From positions 31,067,725-31,131,724 of the forward strand of contig JAQFVV010000002.1 in assembly GCA_028023455.1 (NCBI GenBank): DNA of 64,000 bases, in the 5' to 3' direction. Both the position numbers and the translations under genes were made by a program. The DNA is from Epiperipatus broadwayi (Eukaryota > Onychophora > Udeonychophora > Euonychophora > Peripatidae). Positions within the stretch are counted from its first letter, which is position 1. Each line of letters starts with the position of its first letter. Positions 10,743-20,983 of the stretch are shown here, one piece after another. The notes beneath the pieces are model-generated. The model saw only the letters and a list, made by a program, of their open reading frames with translations. It had not been told where the DNA came from and searched no databases.

Positions 10743-10898
10743 TACAAAGCTTCATAGTAATGCTTTATTTATTATTTGTCTTTAGAAGAATGTTGTAAAG
10801 GATTTTTCACTGTAATAGGTTACAAAGCTTCATAGTAATGCTTTATTTATTATTTGTCTTTAGAAGAATGTTGTAAAGGATTTTTCACTGTAATAGGT
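10743..10898. repeat. Exact 78-bp tandem duplication
   Basis: Units 10743-10820 and 10821-10898 appear identical (TACAAAGCTTCATAGTAATG to CACTGTAATAGGT). The lack of divergence points to a very recent event, or an assembly duplication. Confidence 0.9.
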
Positions 10899-11079
10899 TA
10901 TTTACATTGTGTTTAAAGTTTGCATATGTCCTAATAATTTAAAGCAAAAAAAAAGTAGAAATTTTAATCTTTGATCTAGACTTTATTTATATGTATTGTT
11001 GAGCTTAAAATATAATTTAGCACAGTGGTAGAATGATAAATTTGGATCAAAGTTAAACTGTAATCGACAAAATAATTTA

Positions 11080-11172
11080 AAGTCAAGCATTGATGGCCTA
11101 GTGGTTAGCATACCTGCCTTTCAAGCAACTGGCCCGGCTTCGCTTCCCGGTCAACGTATTTGACACATGAAA
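11080..11172 (+). mobile_element. tRNA-derived SINE (family S), plus strand
   Basis: A box TGGCCTAGTGG, B box GGCTTCGCTTCC, tail TTTGACACATGAAAAAACAA. Preceded by GTCAAGCATTGA as in other copies. Confidence 0.85.
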
Positions 11173-11187
11173 AAACAAAACAAAACA

Positions 11188-11345
11188 CTATACCGATGGT
11201 AGCTGGTGTTATCTGACTTCGTTTAGCGCTTGGTCGGGTCAGTTTTGGTTTTGGGCTTTCCTCAGAAACCAAAATGGTGGAATGGAGAGTGCATTCTAAA
11301 TTAATACTCCTATTAGTTTGGTGTCTGTATGTCATATGACATCTG
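11188..11345 (+). repeat. Dispersed repeat X, copy 1
   Basis: The stretch with GTTATCTGACTTCGTTTAGC and CAGAAACCAAAATGGTGGA is homologous, in the opposite orientation, to 41926-42070. It lies directly behind a SINE tail. The minus-strand open frame here is not a gene. Class unknown. Confidence 0.6.
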
Positions 11346-11920
11346 AAATAGTAATCATTCTATTATTATCTATCTAATGCTGCATAAATATATATTGTAT
11401 TCGTTTTAAATAAAAGGAAACAAATTCCTTATTAATTTTTAAAATAGTCTACCTACCTACATTTTAAAAGCAAAAAGGATATATAATATTTATCAATTGA
11501 ACAAGATATTCATATACCTACAAAACTAATGAAGCTAAATTCTTTTTATCCTTAAAAATATAAGGTTGTTATAATGAATTTTGAACATAGTAATATTGTA
11601 CTCTTCTCTATTAGGCATATTCAAAAGTTCAGGTTCTGATGATTATAAGAATGACCTTTCTTTAGTATATCATCATCTAATTAGTCTTTTAGTCTCCTCA
11701 GTATATCATTTACCTCTGTGATAATGGAGGCTATTTACCTGTTTATTGGTCATCTTTTTTTTTTCATTTCCCAAGGTATTATATATTTTAAATGTCAAAG
11801 TAATGTATTCATTATATATTTTAAGTTAATAACAAAACACTTCTCCTATATTAAAAGATTAAACTATTTACTTGATAATTCTTTTATATAATTAATATCT
11901 TTAGTATTTGAACCCTTACT
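11346..11920. other. No gene seen
   Basis: A+T-rich sequence, no recognisable element. Confidence 0.5.
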
Positions 11921-11922
11921 TA

Positions 11923-11960
11923 CCCTTAGTCTGGTTTCTGGCTTTTGACTTTATCAATGA
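11923..11960 (-). ncRNA. Orphan hammerhead-like remnant
   Basis: On the minus strand a TTGATAAAG block, helix-II-like GTC...GCC, AGAAACCAGACTAAGG. It aligns with the Family 1/2 core but the CUGANGA box is broken and no arms are visible. Confidence 0.35.
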
Positions 11961-11969
11961 AACCTGAGA

Positions 11970-13865
11970 ATCTAGATACAGAGGAAACACATATATACGT
12001 TCAGCAACCATTTTTAATTCCACTTTGTCTGTCTGGCTTCAAAATTCAAAACTTTTGGCTGATTTGAATTTCCAGTTTTAAACTTCAGAGGTAATGTGAA
12101 GTGAAAGTTGATTGCTGAACACAAAGAACTTTTCTTACTTTATTAAAAAGCACGGTAAGATATGGAACTTTTTTTTTTTTTTTAGGAAATATACATCACA
12201 CTGAGAATATTCATCAATCTAAACATTTTGATTGATTATTTGGTCAATAAGTTCACTTCTTAGTTGGATAATTATGTTTGGTAAGATAATACTTTAATAT
12301 CTTCTGCAGATCAGATATCAAAAAACGTAACTTTGAAAAGTCTATGATGTAGCAAAATCTGCAAGTATATCCCAACAAAAGAAATACTAGATAGCATTAC
12401 TAATAGAGCAAAAGCTTATATACAAGTTAGTTTTTACCACCAAAAAAAAAAACTTGTAAGACTTTGCTGTCAAATTCTCAGGATCAGTTTAAGTTAGTCT
12501 TAATTATTTTGTAGTAAATTATCCACTCTCTGAATATGTAAGACAGGCCAAGATGAGTATATTTACTCTACTACAAGAAGATTGATTTTATATGTTAGAA
12601 GATACTATTATCTATTACCTTAATTATTTTCTAGACAAATAATAAAATAATTAATTTAAAAATTAATATTTGGTCTGCTGTGTAACATTTTCAGATGGTA
12701 AATATCTTTCACTGTGAGTTATTAACACTTATAACTATATGGTCACCATTACATCATTTGATTGAAGAATATATGTAAAGACTTAACATTTTTGTCTGGT
12801 TTGTTTTTAAACAATGGCAAGTGTTCACTAATTATGATTAATTTTAGTTTTATTATGGGTATCACCATGTCCCTTTATTGCTAGTTATCATCATTTTTTA
12901 GCAGCAAGTAGAAACAAATAATTATTGAATATAAATTCACTGTACTCATATTACTTTTTTCTAGGAAGATGATTTTATATATTACATGTGCATACACAAA
13001 TGTGGTTTAGCGCAGTAGTTAATTGTTTTTATATAATAATCTCTGAATTGACTTCAACCTATTATTTATGGTACTTAAATATCATATGATACTCCAGATA
13101 ATTAACCACTTAATTTGGGAGATAGTGATAGGGTGGTAGTCTTTCTTGTCACATGCATCCATAATGGGAAACTATAGTTACTTTAAGGAAAGCAGTCTTC
13201 ATCTTAATTAATTCTAAATTAAAGGTACCAGATTATAAAATCTTAAATCAATGTCCACTTTCTGATAGCTCCACCAAGAATCCCTTCAAACAGATGCATA
13301 AAAGTGATCTCATGAGGTTCCAAATAAAAATTTTTTTCAAATCAAAAACTAAAGCCAGAATGACTTTGATTCTCCTAGATGTTACTGGAATCTCATCATC
13401 AGTTCAGGATAATTCTTGGTCATTATACTTACCTGCTTCAGAAATAAAATATAACAATCCCTGATTCATAGAGTTGTGACTATAAACCACATAATGACTA
13501 TCAAATCTATGACTATACTGATAGCATTGGAATATTTAATAAAGTTACTAGTGAATATATCTTGTGGATGGAATGTTTACAGATTTATTTATTTGTTAAA
13601 ATAGTTAGGCAGTTTTAAGGAAAAGTCAATACACTACGTAAATTATTTATGAAATGAAATAATATCCAAAAGAAACTTTCTCTATACAGTATTGCCACTT
13701 ATGTTTATGTGACGTCATAGTGGTTTAAATGAAATAATGTTAGATTTTGTTTTTAAATTTAAAACAATATTTAAATATAAGAAAAATGTGAAATGGATTA
13801 AAGTTAGTATTGGACTGTTTCCATCATTTACAATTAATTGTTAAATGTCTTTAGAAAAATTTTAA
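11970..13865. other. No gene seen; possible Family 1 scrap near 13685
   Basis: A+T-rich sequence without coding signal. At 13685-13730, TATACAGTATTGCCACTTATG followed by a TCATAGTGGTTTAA tail looks like a tiny internally deleted Family 1 copy. Confidence 0.4.
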
Positions 13866-13867
13866 AT

Positions 13868-14160
13868 TTTCAAATACCTTCAGTCATTTGTAACCGTTTG
13901 CACATTGATGGGTAACATTTTGGGAAGTGTTATTCTTCTTTCTTTTTTAGATGTTGTTGGTGTGACTAGTGATAGTACTTATATGGGAATGTAATCTGGT
14001 ATCTTTAGATTTAGGAAAACTGAATTTAAAGTAACACCCTGACCAGCTAGACTAATAATGTTACTGATGTTTGAAGAAGGGAGAATAATACTACTCAAAG
14101 CATTGTGTTCTACATTAATCTATATGCTATCAATAACTGAAGGTATTTCACAAGCTTAAA
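13868..14160. repeat. Palindromic element, about 290 bp, related to 34690-35240
   Basis: AAATACCTTCAGTCATTTGT near 13875 pairs with AACTGAAGGTATTTC near 14140, and GTGTTATTCTTC near 13938 pairs with GAAGAAGGGAGAATAATAC near 14075. The centre (GTGATAGTACTTATATGGGAAT) matches the centre of the palindrome at 35 kb, which carries a clear B box. Confidence 0.6.
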
Positions 14161-14389
14161 TTAGGTTTGACTTTTTCTAAAAACAGATATTAATGCTAGA
14201 TGGTGAAAATATCTGACATATAATTATAAATAAAATAAAGTGATCGCAATTTTTTTAGACAAGCAGTTTAATTAAAGTGATACAAAATGAACATATAGAA
14301 AATAAAGAATTTATTATATTGGGGATGAAGTAAAATTTAATTGAATTGCAATTTTTTTTTGTAATTTTTGTATTATTATCTTCTTTTGC

Positions 14390-14800
14390 CCATCCCTTTA
14401 TATGTATGTAAATGGACTATGTCCTGTACATGAGGGGTCAGAGTGGCTTGTGGTCAACACGGGTAGGCTGAGAAGGTTGGAACTAAGGTGGGCTTTGAGT
14501 GTTCCATCATCAGATTTTATATGAAATGAATGGCTGATGAGTTGTGGGGTGGAGTAGTTTGAAACCTGTCCATTAAAGTATGAAGATTGGCTATCTTAAT
14601 ATAAGCTGAACATTGATTGTATATATGTGTGGAGATGATAATCTGGACCAACTGATGATTGCTGGTTTAGCATGAAAATACATATATTGATTATTATTTA
14701 TCTTTTTGACATGTGTGTGATCAAGTGTATCAGCAGCATGAGGTTGAGGCTCATGTGAATGTCTGAGTTCAAACCTTCTATATATTTATATGACATTGTA
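14390..14800 (+). mobile_element. Family V element (tRNA-like tail plus HHR), degenerate
   Basis: It shares with other V copies the block CTGTCCATTAAAGTATGAAG, the CTATCTTAATATAA block, the hammerhead at 14648-14690 and a tail ending GTCTGAGTTCAAACCTTC, a decayed B box. The upstream part (14390-14520) is less similar to other copies. Confidence 0.7.
14648..14690 (+). ncRNA. Hammerhead core, Family V
   Basis: CCAA, CTGATGA, helix II TTGCTG/TAGCAT (five of six positions pair, loop GTT), GAAA, a short A/U stem III, and TTGA closing stem I with three of four pairs. All invariant core bases are present. Helix II is closed by a U-U mismatch. Confidence 0.6.
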
Positions 14801-15412
14801 ATATTAATATATTGCATAGAAATCACCATAATAATTAACACTAGGAAGATTAAAATAAAGTAGTTCTTATATATTTTTTAAAAGACTCAGTTTCATCTTG
14901 GGTTTAGTTTCAGCGGTGATGTAGCAGTGTGCATTAGAACCCAAGGGTGATTTCAGATAGCTTTGCTATTGACTGAATTTCATACTACTTGGATTGTTAT
15001 TCAATTGAATTGTATATAGACTCCTACTCTTCTATTTATCAGATTTATAATTTCAAACCTATTGGCAACTTTTAATTTTAAACAATTCGTTTCAATTTAA
15101 CTGTCATAAAACTTCCTTCTATTTTAATTTTCATGTATTTTTTGTTAGTATTCTTTTTTGAAATTGAGAATCAGATTCTCAGACTTGGGTTTCTAAGAAT
15201 GACATGTTCATCGTTGGAATTTTTTTATTTTCAACGTGATTAGACGTGCCTTTAGGATATTTAGTGTAAAAGGCCTGGATTAAATATTGTTATGGGTATT
15301 GTTCTACATGTCAAGTAAATCTCTAGCAAAATGCTTAACATTTTTTAGGAAGAATATGAAGGTGAAATTTTACTAATTTTTGTATTAACATTTTTATTTT
15401 TTATTGTTAGTC

Positions 15413-15494
15413 ATACCTACCCGCCTACCTACCTACCTACCTACCTACCTATCTACCTACCTACCTACCTATCTCCCTCCCTTCCTACCTACCT
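15413..15494. repeat. (TACC)n microsatellite
   Basis: About 20 imperfect copies of the tetranucleotide CTAC/TACC with a few CTAT and CTCC variants. Confidence 0.95.
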
Positions 15495-15627
15495 AATGAT
15501 TAAATAGTCATTTATAGATGACTTTGACAATAAATTGATTTAATTTATTTAAAAATCCATTTTAGTTTAACTTATCTATATATGAAAATAATTCCAATGC
15601 ATGACGCTATACTGAAACAAATATCCA

Positions 15628-15782
15628 AATATCAAATCACCTCCAACGTTAAGAAATTCAGCTAATAAATATGAGTCCGTATTTCAAAACAGCCAGTCCC
15701 AAATTTTGAAATACAGATTCATATATTTATTCACAGAGGGAATAGCTGAATTTCTTAACATTGGAGGTGATTTGATATTTGC
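15628..15782. repeat. MITE-like palindrome, about 150 bp
   Basis: The arms AAATCACCTCCAACGTTAAG and its inverse (near 15757-15776), continuing through AATTCAGCTA and ATTTCAAAA, pair around a spacer of about 14 bases at 15692-15705. It is non-coding. Target-site duplication not determined. Confidence 0.8.
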
Positions 15783-16078
15783 ATGTATATAAATATATAG
15801 TTTATTAACTTCATTTGTGCCCTCTCTAGAAATTTTTAGAAACTTATGATCTTATATATAATAACGTTTGAGGAAAAATGAGTAACAGCAGATTACTAAA
15901 GTTTATATACATATATTAGTAAAAATCAGTCATATATCACATGACCTATATAGCTTGTATTACCAATATGTAATATATAAAGAGCCTGCTACTAGCTCTA
16001 AACAAGCTTAATTTTTTTTTTTATGATAAATGCTACAAGAGAAAATACATGAAGCTTTTATCTATGATGGTCCCCATT

Positions 16079-16116
16079 CCCAGACCGGTTTCGAGCTATG
16101 GCTCTCATCAGTGAGG
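16079..16116 (-). ncRNA. Hammerhead ribozyme, Family 2, intact core
   Basis: Minus strand: CCTCA (stem I), CTGATGA, perfect helix II GAGC/GCTC with loop CATA, GAAA, self-complementary CCGG (stem III), TC, then TGGG pairing back to stem I. All invariant bases of the type I hammerhead are present, and predicted cleavage is between 16083 and 16082. Stem III is too short to be stable in a monomer. In PLE and retrozyme ribozymes of this design, cleavage is known to work better as a dimer, where the two tetramers pair. This is the best-preserved core in the window. Confidence 0.8.
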
Positions 16117-16496
16117 AGCTAGGACATAAGATTCAAAATATTAACTCAAGCCAAGCATTTATCTAATTCTTAAATATTAAGAAAAAGATCCAAATCTTCA
16201 GACACCTACATGTCTTCAAATTCAGCTCTTTAACCAAAGAAACTATATGAGCCTGAACTAAATTTAGAGTTCCCATATATTAGCAGGCTTAGCAATTTAA
16301 TATAGCCAAAGCCCTAATAGCAAAATTATAATAGTAAAAATCAGTCATATATCACATGACCTATATAGCTTGTATTACCAATATGTAATATATAAAGAGC
16401 CTGCTACTAGCTCTAAACAAGCTTAAATATTTTATTTTTTATGATAAATGCTACAAGAGAAAATACATGAAGCATTTATCTATGATGGTCACCATC

Positions 16497-16513
16497 CCCA
16501 GACCGGTTTCGAG
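16497..16513 (-). ncRNA. 3' half of a hammerhead core at element end
   Basis: AGCTCGAAACCGGTCTGGG on the minus strand is the second half of helix II, GAAA, CCGG, TC and stem I. The CUGANGA half is absent because the second monomer is truncated here. Confidence 0.7.
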
Positions 16514-16958
16514 CTAATAAAAAACTTGTTGTTTCTATATAGAAGGATGGCCCAATTGTTTGGTCTGAATATTGTTTTAAATAATTAACAACTGTAGAAT
16601 GGTAAAATGTTAAAATAAAGTAATTATTTATATAAATGAATGAGAATTTAATTGTTACATATACACATTTGTTTTTTTAAAGAATTGAATAATCACTCAT
16701 ACAGTTTGTTTCATAAAATTTTGACAGAATAGTATATTTGGTTAGAACATCACCTTCCTTAAATTCATTATTCTCAATTACCAATTCATTTTCCATGCAT
16801 TGGTTAGACAACAATACCTAAAGAAGGAACCAGAATAAAGCCATTCAAAATGTTGTGACTTGTAGTAATCTCCATGTTCTTATTCACAGATGAATATACT
16901 TGCGAAGATATAAATAAAATTTAAATTTTTCTAAAAACATTTATCAATTCAACTAAAT

Positions 16959-17606
16959 CAGCATTTCTCAAACTGTGAGGCACCATATATTGGCAGTGGG
17001 GGCATCAAATAAGTGAAAAAGACGACATCGATATATATATTTTATTAATTTAAAATATAATCAGAATGAAAGTATTAAAATAAAACAGATAATATATTGA
17101 GGTTTTTCTTCACCACTTATTTCAGTACTTACAAACCTGAAGTTTAAGTATGCTTGGTCAGATTTTCATGTTTTCGATTTTATAGCAGGATTTGCACTGG
17201 TACTAGGCATTTTTGATGACGTAGAAGCTTTTTTATCTTCAAGCTTATGCCTCTGATTAAAATATGTCCATATTTACAGGAATACATAAATATACAATTT
17301 TTTCTCAGTGTTTGAATGAACTCCAAATGACAAAGTCTCTTCTGTGTTACAATCACTAGTCACATATTTTCAATCTCGAAAGTTTGAGACTTATCAGTCT
17401 CTGCCATGAACATTAAGGTAAAAGTTAAATCACATAATAATAAGGCACAACTGCACTATATTGGTAATGATCCTTAAGTTTTCCAAATCAAATTTAAATT
17501 CCCATAAATTGGATTATTCTTAGCTATCTTATCTCATATTATACAGGAAGCTCAGAATTATTCAGAATAAAAAGGGGGTATGAAATACGAAAGATTGAGA
17601 CCGCTG
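16959..17606. mobile_element. Non-autonomous hAT transposon, 648 bp, 8-bp target-site duplication
   Basis: The ends CAGCATTTCTCAAACTG and CAGCGGTCTCAATCTTTC (right end, inverted) are hAT-type terminal inverted repeats. AACTAAAT lies on both sides (16951-16958 and 17607-17614), the 8-bp duplication typical of hAT. The interior has no long frame and no readable transposase. Confidence 0.85.
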
Positions 17607-17614
17607 AACTAAAT

Positions 17615-18085
17615 GATGGGTCCAACATATAACTGTAAGTAAAATACTATCATCACAAACATTCATTTGGGTTTTGGAATACTAAGTTGAAATCTTGGCC
17701 TTCAGAATAAGAAAAGTCTAAAATATATGACAGATTAAAAAGAATATACCTGAAAAAATTAAATCGATGAATGAAACTTCCATTCCACTTGTTTCATGTT
17801 GATTAATATTCTTATTATCACACACATTCTAATCAAAGGAATAGATATCTGAAAAGATAAATGACTCCTAAGATGCATTCCCAGCATTTATCAGGGTCAT
17901 TTGCCATTATCTATTTATAATTAATAATTTGTAAAGCGCATCCTCAAAATGCGACAGTAGGGACCTCTACAAATCTAAACACTAGATTACCGACTTTAAA
18001 AGTGTTGTATACTATACTTACTGTGTCATTTAATGTTTTCAATTCATTTTAGTTTTTTTTTTTAAAAGGATAAAAACTTGGAGGC
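17615..18085. other. No gene seen; short motif shared with 30.77 kb
   Basis: GACAGTAGGGACCTCT at 17952-17967 recurs inverted at about 30770-30785 within a palindrome, so this may be the end of a related repeat. Otherwise featureless. Confidence 0.45.
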
Positions 18086-18102
18086 TACTATTCATATATA
18101 TA

Positions 18103-18206
18103 TATTCATATGTCATAGCATCGGCCGGGATGCGAACCCACAACCGTCTGCAACCAATTACTTGCTTGCAAGGTGGCTGCGATGACCTTTCGGCTAAAAA
18201 CGCTTG
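18103..18206 (-). mobile_element. tRNA-derived SINE (family S) with target-site duplication
   Basis: Minus-strand B box GGGTTCGCATCC and a GGTCATCGCAGCC head region. ACTATTCATATATAT flanks both sides (18087-18101 and 18207-18221). This copy belongs to a subfamily with an extra CAACCGTCTGCAACCAA segment, also seen at 45.8 and 47.7-47.9 kb. Confidence 0.9.
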
Positions 18207-18359
18207 ACTATTCATATATATTGTAATTTCAATTATTCATAGTTTGCAAATCACTTTTGCTATAAACATAAATAAGTATAAACAATATGCAGATGTGGAG
18301 GGAAGTACAAACATAGCTTAATTGTTTTATCACAAACAACATAATGAATTGTTTTCTTT

Positions 18360-18490
18360 AAATAATAAAATGGTTTATTATTCAGAAGTTCTTAAGAATT
18401 TTAACACTGGAAGATATACACTTGGAGCCATGATTCGTGAACTTTTGAGCTTCAGAGTCTTTTTATCTATAGATCATTAAAATTATAATT
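18360..18490 (-). mobile_element. Family T tRNA-like SINE, old copy
   Basis: AATGGTTTATTATTCAGAAGTTC matches the AATAAAGC-type tail of the 2.3-kb array on the opposite strand. The tRNA-like part is strongly decayed. Confidence 0.55.
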
Positions 18491-18934
18491 TTTTAATTAT
18501 AGGGCTTAGTCATTTTCCAGGAACAACTTTCAATATTTAGTTATTATTGTTTATATTTGATTATAATTCCCACATGTATTCAATATTTTCTTCATTTATT
18601 TCAATATAGGTATATTAAAAATCCTTGAAATAAAAATTACTTGTCTGATTAAAATTATTTGGAATTTGAAAGTTGTGTATTTTTGAAAATATTATTTATT
18701 CTGTTTTGGTTGAAATTTAATTATATATTTCCAAGTAAATTTTCGATTTTTTTTTAAAAAAAAAAACTAGAATAAAATATAAGAAAACTAATATGTGAAA
18801 AATGTAGCAGGAGGCTATATATACATATTGGATAAAGAAAAAAATATTGTTCCATTAAAACGTCTGAAAACATTACAAGAAGAAAATTCACAATAAACTC
18901 TATAGAATAATAAATAAAATAATTGTATAAATAA

Positions 18935-19085
18935 TTAATCAAATGGTTTTATTAATCAGGAATTCGTAAAAAGTTTGAGCTCTGTAAGGACTAGAGTTGG
19001 AATTGACTCAAGGACCTTAAAATTCAGAGCATCAATCGCTGACTTTTCACACTCCACAGATCACTAAATTCATAATTTTAAACCA
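18935..19085 (-). mobile_element. Family T tRNA-like SINE, old copy
   Basis: TAATCAAATGGTTTTATTAATCAGGAATTC starts the copy (tail side), and GGAATTGACTCAAGGACCTT is the B-box side. Similar to 2280-2800 and 34100-34240. Confidence 0.6.
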
Positions 19086-19334
19086 TGTGGACCACCAATA
19101 TGATTTTTTTTAAAAAGATAGATATATTTGTATAATAATGATCAGAGGACTTCCAATTTATTGATATGAAATGCACCTATTTAATACAGCAAAATTTTAA
19201 ATGTTTATTTAATTACAAGATGCTCCCCCCCCCCCGTATTGTAAAAGCCCGATTTTTTTTAATCTGTTGCTTTAACAGATTTTTTAAAAGATGTTATATA
19301 AATTAAACAAAACATTTTAATATTATATAAATAA

Positions 19335-19441
19335 TTTTTTTTTCTCATGTGTCATAGCATCAGCCGGGAAGCGAACCTGCCAACCCAGGACAACTGCTTG
19401 TAAAGCAGCTGTCGCCGACCTCTCGACCATCAATGCTTGAC
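19335..19441 (-). mobile_element. tRNA-derived SINE (family S) with target-site duplication
   Basis: Poly-A tail (as T-run) then CATGTGTCATAGCATC, B box GGTTCGCTTCCC, A box GGTCGAGAGG. TATTATATAAATAA is duplicated at 19321-19334 and 19442-19455. Confidence 0.9.
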
Positions 19442-19565
19442 TATTATATAAATAAATTTCCGAATGTTAATAAAGCTAAATTAAAATTGACATTTTTAAA
19501 TATATCTGTTATATTACCTAATGAGCTTGCCAATAGCTCTTAACTAGCTTTTCAGAATATCCCCA

Positions 19566-19603
19566 ACCCAGACTGGTTTCTGCTTCTGGCTTCCTCAGGG
19601 AGA
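19566..19603 (-). ncRNA. Hammerhead-like core, Family 2
   Basis: CTGAGGA, helix II region AGCC...GC, AGAAA, CCAG, TC, TGGG. The last stem I base before the core is C instead of A, which loses one pair. Core boxes are intact. Confidence 0.6.
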
Positions 19604-19941
19604 TGTTAGGATATTCAAGCATTAGATTTAAAATACCAGGCCAAGCCCAGCACTTTTTTTAATGGTTAACTATTAAGTAGAAAATCTGACATTTTCAGGC
19701 ATATGTATGTCCCCAAATCTAGCTATCTAACTTAAATAGCCATACGGGACTGAACTAAGTTCAGATACACCATATATTAATAGCTTTAGCAATATAACAT
19801 TGCCAAAGCCTTAATAGCAAAAAATATAATTGCATAGAAATTAAGTCATGTATCACATGACCTAATTTAACAAGCTTGTATTACAAATGTTATCTAATGA
19901 GCTTGCCAATAGCTCTTAATAAGCTTTTCAGAATATCCCAA

Positions 19942-19979
19942 CTCCAGACTGGTTTCTGCTTCTGTCTTCCTTAGTGAGA
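19942..19979 (-). ncRNA. Hammerhead-like core, Family 2, inactivated
   Basis: As the neighbouring copies but CTAAGGA replaces CTGAGGA, so the invariant G5 is lost. Confidence 0.55.
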
Positions 19980-20314
19980 TGCTAGGATATTCTGAAAAGT
20001 TTGTTAAGAGCTATTGGCAAGCTCATTAAATAACATTTGTAATACAAGCTTGTTAAATTAGGTCATGTGATATATGACTTGATGTCTTTACATTATATTT
20101 TTTGCTATTAAGGCTTTGGCAATGTTATATTGCTAAAGCTATTAATATATGGTGTATCTGAACTTAGTTCAGTCCCGTAGGGCTATTTATGTTAGCTGGA
20201 TTTGAGGACATATGGATGTCTGAAAATTTCAGATTTTCTACTTAATAGTTAGCTATTAGATAAAGTGCTGGGTCTGGCATGGTATTTTAAATCTAATGCT
20301 TAAATATCCTACCA

Positions 20315-20350
20315 TCTCCCTGAGGAAGCCAGAAACAGAAACTGGTCTGG
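20315..20350 (+). ncRNA. Hammerhead-like core, Family 2
   Basis: CTCCC-type stem I strand, TGAGGA, AGCCAGAAACA, GAAA, CTGG, TC, TGGC. Core boxes present, helix II poor. Confidence 0.55.
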
Positions 20351-20855
20351 CATTGGGGGATATTCTGAAAAGCTTGTTAAGAGCTGTCGGCAAGCTCATT
20401 AGATAACATTTGTAATACAAGCTTGTTAAATTAGGTCATGTGTTATATGACTGGATTTCTTTAATGATCTGTTATATTTGACAGTGTTAAGGTGCAAATA
20501 CATATTTATTGGAATGCTCTTTGAATAAAAAATTCTGACCTTTGAGCCCATCATTTTTGCAATATTTTTTTTTATTAAATATATTTATAATTTTTTTTTA
20601 ATTGATTGCTTTAACAATCTTTTTAAGATTTAATGTTTTTTTTATTAAACATTGCCGAGTATGTCATTCATCTGAACTATATTAGGAGATTGACAGACTA
20701 TGAAAGCATGAAGCACCTTAATGCTGAATTACACATTGGAATTTGTGGCTGTTTCTGCAGCTGACTGGAAACTTTTACAGTGAAATGTATACTATATCTT
20801 TGTAGTTAAAAGCTCACATTCTGATTCCTCCCCCCCCCCCAGCCTTTTCTTAGTT

Positions 20856-20967
20856 TTTTTTATTTTTTAAGTGTCATAGCATTGGCCGGGACGTGAACCT
20901 GCAATCTGGGCAACTGCCTGCAAGTGCAAGGCAGTCGCGCTGACCTCTCGACCACCAATGCAAGACA
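20856..20967 (-). mobile_element. tRNA-derived SINE (family S) with target-site duplication
   Basis: B box GGTTCACGTCCC, A box GGTCGAGAGG. AGC(C/A)TTTTCTTAGTT is duplicated at 20841-20855 and 20969-20983. The anticodon-arm region has a small internal repeat of TGCAAG. Confidence 0.9.
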
Positions 20968-20983
20968 AAGCATTTTCTTAGTT

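Larger units (their letters stand above)
15918..16516 (-). mobile_element. Family 2 HHR element, direct 415-bp repeat of about 1.4 units
   Basis: The unit starting AGTAAAAATCAGTCATATAT at 15918 starts again at 16333, so the period is 415 bp. The second copy ends at 16516, inside the ribozyme (CCAGACCGGTTTCGAGCT). Read on the minus strand, the insertion therefore begins within the hammerhead at helix II and runs through more than one monomer length. A head-to-tail multimer of a self-cleaving RNA is what retrozymes and PLE pseudo-LTR arrays look like. No open frame is present. Confidence 0.85.
19516..20466. mobile_element. Family 2 HHR composite element, 951 bp, 12-bp target-site duplication
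   Basis: ATCTGTTATATT borders both ends (19504-19515 and 20467-20478), so the whole 951 bp entered as one insertion. Inside there is one full unit on the minus strand, the start of a second direct unit, then an inverted unit on the plus strand. The arrangement carries three hammerhead cores (19566-19603, 19942-19979, 20315-20350). Mixed direct and inverted monomers behind one target-site duplication are typical of PLE-made insertions. It is non-coding. Confidence 0.9.
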
